DNA from: Nitrospinae bacterium AH_259_B05_G02_I21 | GTDB taxonomy: Bacteria > JADFOP01 | Direction of reading: 5' to 3' | NCBI GenBank assembly: GCA_027717595.1 | Contig: JALLOF010000006.1 | Coordinates: 17,319-81,318 of the forward strand | Length of the DNA stretch: 64,000 nt | Shown: piece after piece, positions 34,310-41,438 of the stretch | Layout of the letters: each line of letters opens with the position of its first letter | Numbering within the stretch: position 1 is the first letter of the stretch | Notes under the pieces: generated by a model | Seen by the model: only the letters and a program-made list of their open reading frames with translations | What the model was told of the DNA's origin: nothing | Database searches by the model: none | Position numbers and translations under genes: made by a program

Positions 34310-34338
34310 ACTATAGCGCTACACCTGTCGAAATGCAA
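34310..34338 (-). promoter_or_regulatory. Promoter for the rimP-nusA-infB-pnp operon
   Basis: On the minus strand TTGCAT (34338-34333), a 17-base spacer and TATAGT (34315-34310). Start of transcription is expected near 34303. It sits in the only sizeable gap between ispG and rimP. Confidence 0.65.
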
Positions 34339-34354
34339 GGGGGATTATTCCGCC

Positions 34355-35422
34355 CTAGGAGGTGGCCTTTTCGGCGGCGAGGGTGTGTATCGCCTCGAGG
34401 AGTCGCTCGAAGTACTCGTCTTCTTTGATCTTTCCGACAATCTCGCCCTTCTTATAGAGCAACCCGTAGCCGTTGCCGGCGGCCAGGCCGATGTCGGATT
34501 TCTCCGCTTCGCCCGGGCCGTTGACCACGCACCCCATAATGGACACTTTGATCGGAGTCTCCAAAGAGGCGATCGCCCGCTCGATCCGAGAGACGAGCGA
34601 GAGCATGTCGAACTCGAGCCGCCCGCAGGTGGGGCACGCCACTATGGTCACGCCGCGCTGGCGAAGCCCCAGGGCAGCGAGGATTTCGTAGCCGACCCGC
34701 ACCTCCTCGGCCGCGTCAGCGGCGAGGGAGACCCGGATTGTGTCTCCGATCCCCTCGCTTAGAAGAATTCCAATGCCCACCGAGGACTTAATCGTGCCGC
34801 TAAAGAGCGATCCGGCCTCGGTGATGCCCACGTGGAGCGGGTAGTCACAGGCCTCCACCATCCGACGGTACGCCTCCACCGTCGTTTGGACGTCGGAGGC
34901 CTTGAGCGAGAGCTTGATGGCCTCAAAGCCGATGTCCTCGAGGATCCGAATCTGCCCTAGGGCGCTCTCAACCATCGCTTGGGGGACGTCGTCTCGATAT
35001 TTCGCTTTGAGGTCGGCTTCCAGGCTTCCAGCGTTTACACCTATGCGTATGGGCACCTCGGCCGCGAGGGCCGCTCGAACGACTTCCTCGACTTTCCACG
35101 GCTCCCCGATGTTGCCGGGGTTCAATCGCAACCCGTGGATGCCCGCCTCCAGGGCCCTTAGGGCAAACCGGTAGTTGAAGTGAATATCGGCGATAAGGGG
35201 CAAGGGGCTTGCGGCAACGATGTCCTGAAGCGCCTCAGCGGCCTTCTCGTGGGGTACCGCAACCCGGACGACTTCGCACCCCTGGGCTGAAAGATCGTGA
35301 ATCTGGGCGAGCGTGGCCTCGATGTCCTCGGTGTTGGTCTTCGTCATGGATTGGACGACGATTGGCGCACCACCGCCTATGGGTACTCCCCCAACGTGAA
35401 TTTGTCGCCTATGGGGACGCAC
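34355..35422 (-). CDS. ispG: 4-hydroxy-3-methylbut-2-enyl diphosphate synthase (IspG/GcpE)
   Basis: This [4Fe-4S] enzyme carries out the penultimate step of the MEP isoprenoid pathway. The 355-aa protein has an N-terminal TIM-barrel part starting IHVGGVPIGGGAPIVVQSMT, and iron-sulfur ligands are visible in VACPTCGRLEFD near 261-272 and MGCVVNGPGEAEKSDIGLA near 298-316. It lies 27 bases after rseP; ispG next to rseP is common. The terminator at 34280-34253 probably ends its transcript. Confidence 0.97.
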   Translation of the reverse strand: MRPHRRQIHVGGVPIGGGAPIVVQSMTKTNTEDIEATLAQIHDLSAQGCEVVRVAVPHEKAAEALQDIVAASPLPLIADIHFNYRFALRALEAGIHGLRLNPGNIGEPWKVEEVVRAALAAEVPIRIGVNAGSLEADLKAKYRDDVPQAMVESALGQIRILEDIGFEAIKLSLKASDVQTTVEAYRRMVEACDYPLHVGITEAGSLFSGTIKSSVGIGILLSEGIGDTIRVSLAADAAEEVRVGYEILAALGLRQRGVTIVACPTCGRLEFDMLSLVSRIERAIASLETPIKVSIMGCVVNGPGEAEKSDIGLAAGNGYGLLYKKGEIVGKIKEDEYFERLLEAIHTLAAEKATS

Positions 35423-35449
35423 GCTGCCCTCCCGTTGCCCGACCGACCC

Positions 35450-36511
35450 TTAACGCATCACAATGCGGCTGAGGTCATTCAGGATAGCAAAAAGCATGAG
35501 AGAAATGATGAGCACCAGTCCCACCTGCTGGGCGACTTCCCGCCAGCGAACGCTCATCGGGCGGCCGGTCACTACCTCCGCCGCCAAAAAGAAGATATGA
35601 CCCCCATCGAGAATCGGGATGGGAAGGAGGTTGAGGATTGCGAGGTTGATGGATAGCAGGGCTATGAAAGAGATGTAGCTGAAAAACCCCCCCTTGGCCT
35701 GCTCCCCTGTCATCTGGACGATCATGATGGGCCCGCCGATCGATTTTACGGGGATCGTTCCCTGGATGAGCTTGATGACCGAGAGGACGGTAAGCCTGGT
35801 CAGATCGGCTGTGCGGACAGTGCCTTTCCACAGGGCCAAGTGTGGGGGATACGACTTGTAGATGCGGGCGTCTGAGGCGCGTATCCCCATCCGTCCCTCT
35901 TGAATAGACTCGCCAAAGATGTTCTTGTCTTGTGTCAGCTTGGGGACGACGAGAAGAGTCAGGTGGCGCCCTTCCCGATCGACGACCGCACTCAATTCTT
36001 TGCCCGCACTCTTGGTCACAACCTGCTTCAGTTCGTACCAAAGCTCTATGGGCCGGCCGTCTATGCTGATGATTTTGTCCCCCGCAACGAAGCCTGCGCG
36101 CATGGCGGGGGTTTCCGGCAGCACCTCGCCGACGATGGCGGGAACGCGCGGTACCCCTATCATGTAGATGGTGGAATAGATCAGGATCGCCATCAGGACG
36201 TTGAAGCCCGGCCCCGCAACGACGATCGCCAGGCGGACCCACACCGACTGGGCTGTAAATGAATTGGAGACTACGGCTTCGGTGTCTTCCGGGGTCTCGC
36301 CGACGAGCTTGACGTAGCCGCCCAGAGGAATGGCGCTTATGCGGTACTCGGTCTCCCCATAGGTCCGGGCCAAAATCCGAGGGCCAAATCCGACGGAAAA
36401 TCGCTCCACGCCCACACCGGCGTACTTGGCCACGAGGAAGTGGCCCAGCTCGTGGACGAAAATCAACACGCCCAATCCAACAACAGCGGCTATGAGATAG
36501 TACGGGTCCAT
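35450..36511 (-). CDS. rseP: Site-2 intramembrane zinc protease RseP
   Basis: A 353-aa M50 metalloprotease of the inner membrane that cleaves transmembrane substrates such as anti-sigma factors. The zinc motif HELGH lies in the first membrane segment (about 20-24), with AKYAGVGVERFSVGFGP after it. A single PDZ domain (about 110-200, PAMRAGFVAGDKIISIDGRP) and the second zinc site LLPIPILDGGH near 305-315 follow. E. coli RseP has two PDZ domains; this one is the shorter single-PDZ form. No anti-sigma factor is encoded nearby. Confidence 0.95.
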   Translation of the reverse strand: MDPYYLIAAVVGLGVLIFVHELGHFLVAKYAGVGVERFSVGFGPRILARTYGETEYRISAIPLGGYVKLVGETPEDTEAVVSNSFTAQSVWVRLAIVVAGPGFNVLMAILIYSTIYMIGVPRVPAIVGEVLPETPAMRAGFVAGDKIISIDGRPIELWYELKQVVTKSAGKELSAVVDREGRHLTLLVVPKLTQDKNIFGESIQEGRMGIRASDARIYKSYPPHLALWKGTVRTADLTRLTVLSVIKLIQGTIPVKSIGGPIMIVQMTGEQAKGGFFSYISFIALLSINLAILNLLPIPILDGGHIFFLAAEVVTGRPMSVRWREVAQQVGLVLIISLMLFAILNDLSRIVMR

Positions 36512-36523
36512 CCCGGTGTCCTT

Positions 36524-37234
36524 TTACTTGAACGGTACGGACGGTGGCTTCACCCGTCTGACTCCCGGGGGAAGCTTTAGAGCGAAGACGGTTTCGTCGA
36601 GCCCGCGATTAATCCGTATGGCATTATACCGAATATCGGTCAGATTTCCAAAGTGGTCAACTATAACGCTGCGTACGATGTCGTAAGTGGGCTTCGCCAC
36701 ATCGAGGCGCAGCTCCTTGAGCTGGGGGTTTTCCTCCTTGGGCGTCAGGACGAGACGCCAGGCCGCTCCTCCCGGGTTCCCGCTGATAGGTTCCACCCGG
36801 ACCCAAAACAGCTCCTTAATCTTTCCTTGACCCGTCAGGAAGGCCATCGGGTGTCTGGAGCGATAGACATCGGCTACAGGCTGTTCAAGTAATTGATTAA
36901 TTTCCTGGGTGTAAATGCTTAATATCTCGCCGTTTAGGAGAATAACTTGCCTCTCGGGCTCGAGGTAGTCCCACCGCATTTTGCCTGGCTTCTTGATGTA
37001 GACCTTCCCCGAGGAGAGCTGCGTTTCGTTCAAGATTTTTAGGGTTGCGCGCTGGGTGAAGGAGGCCTCAAGGTCGCGGGTCGTCTCATATCGGTGCTGA
37101 ACGTGAGCCACGATCTCTTCGGGTGTCTCCGCCCGGGCTGCCCGAAGCGGTGGCCCCAAGAGGAAGAACGCGAGAGAGGCCCCAAGGAGCGGCACGAGCC
37201 TCAGTGCGGTGCGGTTGTCAATCCCTGGAACCAT
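36524..37234 (-). CDS. lolA: Outer-membrane lipoprotein carrier LolA
   Basis: A 236-aa periplasmic chaperone that ferries lipoproteins to the outer membrane. A signal peptide (LVPLLGASLAFFLLGPP, cleavage near ARAE) precedes the mature protein, whose VQHRYETTRDLEASFTQRA, GKVYIKKPGKMRWDY and YDIVRSVIVDHFGNLTDIRY match the LolA fold. The start lies 17 bases inside the end of the rhomboid gene, and the end is 12 bases before rseP. This supports an outer membrane with lipoproteins such as those at 19045 and 52076. Confidence 0.9.
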   Translation of the reverse strand: MVPGIDNRTALRLVPLLGASLAFFLLGPPLRAARAETPEEIVAHVQHRYETTRDLEASFTQRATLKILNETQLSSGKVYIKKPGKMRWDYLEPERQVILLNGEILSIYTQEINQLLEQPVADVYRSRHPMAFLTGQGKIKELFWVRVEPISGNPGGAAWRLVLTPKEENPQLKELRLDVAKPTYDIVRSVIVDHFGNLTDIRYNAIRINRGLDETVFALKLPPGVRRVKPPSVPFK

Positions 37235-37946
37235 GGTGGCGCCCTGAGCGGAAGGGATTGAGATTCAAGGAGGTGCGAGATCTTCGTGCGAGGAAGAGCT
37301 TCAGAAGAACGAGCCCGGAGACGAACCCCCCGATGTGGGCGAACCAGGCCACCCCTGCCGTGTGCCCTGCGCTCAGGGCCGCCGTCCCGCTAATCACTTG
37401 CACGACAATCCAGAACGAGAGGACGATGAGGGCCGGAACGCGGATTATCTGCACGAAAAACCCAAGGAAGATGACCGTGAGGACTCGGGCGTTGGGATAC
37501 AGGAGCAAATACGCCCCCAGGACGCCGGAAACCGCACCGCTGGCCCCAACCATGGGGATGCGGGAGGCGGGGTTCATGTAAATTTGGCTGTACGTAGCGG
37601 CCAAGCCGCAGACCAGAAAAAAGAGCAGAAAGCGAAACCGGCCCATCACGTCTTCAACGTTGTTACCGAAAATCCATAAGTAGAGCATATTGCCGAAGAG
37701 GTGGAAAAGGCCGCCGTGGATGAACATCGACGTAAGCAGGGTCGATTTCAGGGGCAATGTGATGCGGGGCACCAGATCGATATTGTTGGTTATCTCAAAC
37801 GGGACGACGCCCAGGGCGTAGATGAAGGCCTGCTGGTGGGGCCCCAGCGACATTTGGTACAGAAAGACAAGAATATTGAGGGCAATGAGCCCTATGGTGA
37901 CTACAGGAGTCCTCTCGGTCGGGATGTCGTCTTTAAGCGGCAGCAC
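37218..37946 (-). CDS. Rhomboid-family intramembrane serine protease
   Basis: A 242-aa polytopic protease. The catalytic Ser is in VGASGAVSGVLGAYL near 128-142, and the catalytic His is in the last segment, WFAHIGGFVSGLVLL near 200-214. The N-terminal segment VTIGLIALNILVFLYQM and the HGGLFHLFGNMLYLWIFG loop (L1 region) are typical. Substrates are unknown. It precedes lolA and rseP, so two intramembrane proteases are in one minus-strand run. Confidence 0.93.
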   Translation of the reverse strand: MLPLKDDIPTERTPVVTIGLIALNILVFLYQMSLGPHQQAFIYALGVVPFEITNNIDLVPRITLPLKSTLLTSMFIHGGLFHLFGNMLYLWIFGNNVEDVMGRFRFLLFFLVCGLAATYSQIYMNPASRIPMVGASGAVSGVLGAYLLLYPNARVLTVIFLGFFVQIIRVPALIVLSFWIVVQVISGTAALSAGHTAGVAWFAHIGGFVSGLVLLKLFLARRSRTSLNLNPFRSGRHHGSRD

Positions 37947-38010
37947 GTCCGGTCCCTACAAGTGTCGAGAACAAAACCTTTTAGTTAGACCCAGGAGAGG
38001 AGCCAAGCGT

Positions 38011-38469
38011 TCATTCCTCCTTGGGCGACTCTACGACAAGCCCAGCTTGGCTGAGCAGGGCTGCGCACACCCCCCGGCCTTCAACCAACTCCCCATTGCG
38101 CCAGACCCTTGTTGTCCCACAGGCCGGGCTCTTGTCGCACAGAATGGCTCGCCTAGCCCCGATCTCGAGGGCTATCCGTTCGACTTCCTTGGCGCCCCGG
38201 CGATAGGCCTCGCTCACATCCGTCCCCGAGGCCGTCCTTAGCTCACCTCGGCCCGCAAGAAGGTCCTCCCCGTCACCCTCGGTGAATTGGGCCGGCTCGC
38301 GCGGAGTCGGGAGGCCACCGAGCTGTTCCGGGCAAACCGGGAGGGCCTTTCCTTCAACAACGAGCCGAGCCACAGCGTCGTTCCGTCTGTGGTCCCCATC
38401 GTAGCGACATCGGACACCGGCAAGACAGGCGCTCACGATGATGAGGGGTTTCTCTTTTTTATCAGCCAC
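38011..38469 (-). CDS. DUF523 family protein
   Basis: A 152-aa cytoplasmic protein of DUF523. The N-terminus VSACLAGVRCRYDGDHRRN and CPEQLGGLPTPREP are the family signatures, and the Cys-containing CDKSPACGTTRVW near 117-129 may form a metal or redox site. Its biochemical role is not established. It lies 22 bases downstream of purN and separated from the rhomboid gene by 64 bases. Confidence 0.88.
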   Translation of the reverse strand: MADKKEKPLIIVSACLAGVRCRYDGDHRRNDAVARLVVEGKALPVCPEQLGGLPTPREPAQFTEGDGEDLLAGRGELRTASGTDVSEAYRRGAKEVERIALEIGARRAILCDKSPACGTTRVWRNGELVEGRGVCAALLSQAGLVVESPKEE

Positions 38470-38491
38470 TTATCCTCTATCCCTTAACCCA

Positions 38492-39169
38492 TTACATGAA
38501 GGCTTCTATGGGCGGTTGATGGGCAATCCGCCTATTGGATTCTATTTGAGCTCCATCCAAAAGCACCCTCCCGCCCTTGAGGTGAAGCCGCCCTTCGGCA
38601 ATCCACTGGAGTGCCTGTGGGTAGATTTTGTGCTCCTCGGCGAGGATGCGTTCGGCCAGTCGCTCCTCGGTGTCGTCGTCCAGGACCGGAACGGAGGCCT
38701 GAATGATTATGGGCCCTGCATCCACCTCCTCCGTGACGAAGTGGACCGTGCACCCGCTGAACTTGACCCCGTGCTCCAGGGCCTTGCGCTGGACCTTAAG
38801 GCCCGGGAAGGAGGGAAGCAGGGAAGGATGAATATTGACGATGCGTTGGGGATAAGCCTCGATAACGACGGGAGTCAGGATGCGCATGAAGCCGGCGAGG
38901 CAGACCAACTCCACCCCGTTGCCTTGGAGACACTCAACGAGGGCCTTGTCGTAGGCCTCACGAGAAGCGTGTTCGGCCGGGCCTAGAACGATGGTCTTTA
39001 TCCCGTGATTCTCCGCCCGCTCCAGGGCGTACGCCCCCTCTCGGTCCGAGACGACACAGGCGATTTGTGCGGCTAGGCGGCCCGCCTCAATAGCATCGAT
39101 AATCGCCTGAAGATTGCTCCCCCTTCCGCTTACGAGAACCCCAAGGGCCAGTCGCTGCTTGGAACCCAT
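38492..39169 (-). CDS. purN: Phosphoribosylglycinamide formyltransferase
   Basis: This enzyme transfers a formyl group from 10-formyl-THF in step three of purine synthesis. The 225-aa protein has SGRGSNLQAIIDAI at the N-terminus, the catalytic Asn/His in NIHPSLLPSFPG near 111-122 and the Asp in VTEEVDAGPIIIQ near 143-155. It has a slightly longer C-terminal tail than the usual 190-210 aa. It is a lone purine gene between DUF523 and the lpxC fusion. Confidence 0.95.
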   Translation of the reverse strand: MGSKQRLALGVLVSGRGSNLQAIIDAIEAGRLAAQIACVVSDREGAYALERAENHGIKTIVLGPAEHASREAYDKALVECLQGNGVELVCLAGFMRILTPVVIEAYPQRIVNIHPSLLPSFPGLKVQRKALEHGVKFSGCTVHFVTEEVDAGPIIIQASVPVLDDDTEERLAERILAEEHKIYPQALQWIAEGRLHLKGGRVLLDGAQIESNRRIAHQPPIEAFM

Positions 39170-39225
39170 AAGTCCCCTGCCCTGTTTGGCGGCGCGAAGT
39201 GACGAAGGCGCACCCTCCCCCCGGT

Positions 39226-41415
39226 CTAGAGGGAAGGCACGAGGTGACGAAGCCGGTTCAGAAGGGCGATGTTCTCTTTGTGGCCCGTCCGCACGGCCAC
39301 CACGCGGCCGCGAACGGGTCGTCCCAAGAGGTACAAGTCCCCGATGATGTCCAGAATCTTGTGGCGAACGAACTCATCCGGAAATCGGAGCTCCGTGTTG
39401 ATGACCCTTCCATCATCGACCAGGATGACGTTATCGAGGCGGCCGCCGCCTACGAGGCCCATCTTCTCGAGCTTCTCGACGTCTTTTAGAAACCCGAACG
39501 TTCGGGCCGGTGCAATGGTTCGACGGAAGTGCTCGGGGCCCTCGTAGGTGTACTTGAAGTACTGGGTGCCGATCGGCGGCGGGTACTCCAAGGTGTACTC
39601 GACCGTTAACTCATCGGCCGGCTCGATGCGGATGGAGCGGCCCTCCTCGTCGGAATACTCGACCGGCTCCTCGACCCTAAGCTCCTCGAGTCCCCCATCC
39701 TGCTCCTCGATGCCTCCGTCCTCAATGAGCTGGCAAAAATCGGACGCCGACCCATCCATGATAGGGACCTCTTCGGCTATTTTCACCAGGAGGTTGGTAA
39801 TCCGATAGGCGTGCAAGGCCGCTAAGATGTGTTCGATCGTGCGGGCCGCCGCCTTGTTGCCCCGCAGAGTCGTAGCGTATTCAGTGTTCTCCACGTAATC
39901 CAAGTGGGCCTGGACGGTCTCGCCCGTAGTGATGTTCCCGAAGTGGATCCCGCTGTTGGGGGGCATGGGAGTCAAGATCAGGCCCGTCTTGAGCCCGGAG
40001 TGGAGGCCCTGGCCGCAGAGCACCACGGAGCGCCGCAGGGTCCGCTGGCGGCCTTGTGCTTTCTTCTCCTGGCTCAGCGCGATGCCTCTCGAGGAGATCT
40101 TTTTTTGCAGCGCGCCGGGCTTAAGCTTCAGGGCTTTCGCCGTCGCGGGAACCTCCCAGCGGTGCTTCCGCAGGTGATGGAGGAGATAGGTGCGCTCCCA
40201 GGCCTCCCGAGCTTCACGGAGGGAGCCGTATCCCTCAAAGGCTACCCGCTCCGCGCTCCCGTCGTCGCCCCTGATGGAAGGCGGAATATCTTCGTAGGCG
40301 ATGATTTCCAGCGGGACGGTAATCACGAGCCGCTCGAGGATGTTCTTCAGCTCCTTGATGTTGCCGGGCCAGGGGTGGTTGACGAGCGCCGCAAGGGCTT
40401 TATCGTCCAGGCTCTTTTGTGGCTTGCCGTATTCGCGAGCCAGGCTGCCAAGGAACGTACTGGCGAACAGGGGAATGTCTTCCTTCCGCTCCCGAAGCGG
40501 GGGAACCTCCAAGACGCGCTCGGAGAAGCACTTCGCGAGGTCAGGCTTGATGCCGATCCGCGCCCCCTCACCCACCACATCGATACTGCTTGCGGCCACC
40601 ACCCGGACGTGACATCGCACGGGCTTTCGAGAACGCACCCTTTGGAAGGACCCATCTTTGAGGAACTTCTGGAGGGCCGTCTGACACGCTGCAGGCATCC
40701 GGTCGATGTCGTCGATGAACAACGTCCCCCCGTCGGCCTCTTCCAGCTTCCCGACTCGGGCGTGCCCGTCGCCGCGGCCGGCCTCACCGAAGAGCGCCGC
40801 CTTGATACCTGGCTCCGGAGTGGCGGCGCAGTTCAGCTTGACGAACGGCCCCGGCCTCGCCCCATGGAGGATGCGAGCGAAAAATTCCTTGCCGGTTCCA
40901 TGCTCGCCGATGAGAAGCAGGGGCTGATTGGAGGGTCCCAGTTCGGCGACCGCCTGGCGGAGCGCCTCGATCTTGGGGTTGGCTCCCAAGATGTTTTCGG
41001 GCTTCGGAGGTGGTTCTCGGTGGATTTTCTCCTCACGATACAGGCGCTGGCTGGCGATGGCCTCGTTGACGGATTGGACCACCCCGTCGAGAGAGAGCGG
41101 CTTCTCGATGAAGTCAAAGGCCCCGAGCTTCGTGGCCTTGACGGCGCTTTCGATGCTCCCGTGGCCGCTCATGATGATCACTTCAACGTCCTCGCGGAAG
41201 GACTCCCGGATGTTCTGGAGGGTCTCGATGCCGTCCATCCCCGGCATCCAGATATCCAGCAGGATCAGGTCCGGGTCGGCGGCCTTGATGAGTTCCATCG
41301 CCTGGGCGCCGTTTTCGGCCTTCATCACGCGGTAGCCTTCGTCGGCAAGAATGGCCCCCAGCGAATCGAGGATGCTTCGCTCATCATCAACGATTAAAAT
41401 GTTGCCCTTGGGCAT
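39226..41415 (-). CDS. lpxC: Fusion: NtrC-type response regulator with degenerate AAA+ domain + LpxC deacetylase
   Basis: A 729-aa protein with four parts. A receiver (1-120) has acceptor D54 in ILLDIWMPGMDG. An AAA+ domain (about 142-382) has the altered P-loop GEHGTGKE at 170-177 and Walker B TLFIDDID; the sigma-54-contacting GAFTGA loop is replaced by GRGDGH near 213-218, and the arginine-finger segment reads IKPDLAKCF instead of FRxDLYYRL. A Fis-type helix-turn-helix (about 405-445) follows. Residues 457-729 are a complete UDP-3-O-acyl-GlcNAc deacetylase, the committed step of lipid A synthesis, with E528/H529, H685, D689 and H712 retained. No start codon lies at the LpxC junction, so one polypeptide is expected. 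The partner kinase gene is immediately upstream. Confidence 0.93.
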   Translation of the reverse strand: MPKGNILIVDDERSILDSLGAILADEGYRVMKAENGAQAMELIKAADPDLILLDIWMPGMDGIETLQNIRESFREDVEVIIMSGHGSIESAVKATKLGAFDFIEKPLSLDGVVQSVNEAIASQRLYREEKIHREPPPKPENILGANPKIEALRQAVAELGPSNQPLLLIGEHGTGKEFFARILHGARPGPFVKLNCAATPEPGIKAALFGEAGRGDGHARVGKLEEADGGTLFIDDIDRMPAACQTALQKFLKDGSFQRVRSRKPVRCHVRVVAASSIDVVGEGARIGIKPDLAKCFSERVLEVPPLRERKEDIPLFASTFLGSLAREYGKPQKSLDDKALAALVNHPWPGNIKELKNILERLVITVPLEIIAYEDIPPSIRGDDGSAERVAFEGYGSLREAREAWERTYLLHHLRKHRWEVPATAKALKLKPGALQKKISSRGIALSQEKKAQGRQRTLRRSVVLCGQGLHSGLKTGLILTPMPPNSGIHFGNITTGETVQAHLDYVENTEYATTLRGNKAAARTIEHILAALHAYRITNLLVKIAEEVPIMDGSASDFCQLIEDGGIEEQDGGLEELRVEEPVEYSDEEGRSIRIEPADELTVEYTLEYPPPIGTQYFKYTYEGPEHFRRTIAPARTFGFLKDVEKLEKMGLVGGGRLDNVILVDDGRVINTELRFPDEFVRHKILDIIGDLYLLGRPVRGRVVAVRTGHKENIALLNRLRHLVPSL

Positions 41416-41438
41416 GGCGGGGCTCCAATCCCGTGACT

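Noticed and set aside
39829-41397. 522-codon open frame on the plus strand
   Set aside because: It is opposite the response regulator-LpxC fusion; no domain is visible and the composition is that of a reversed coding frame.
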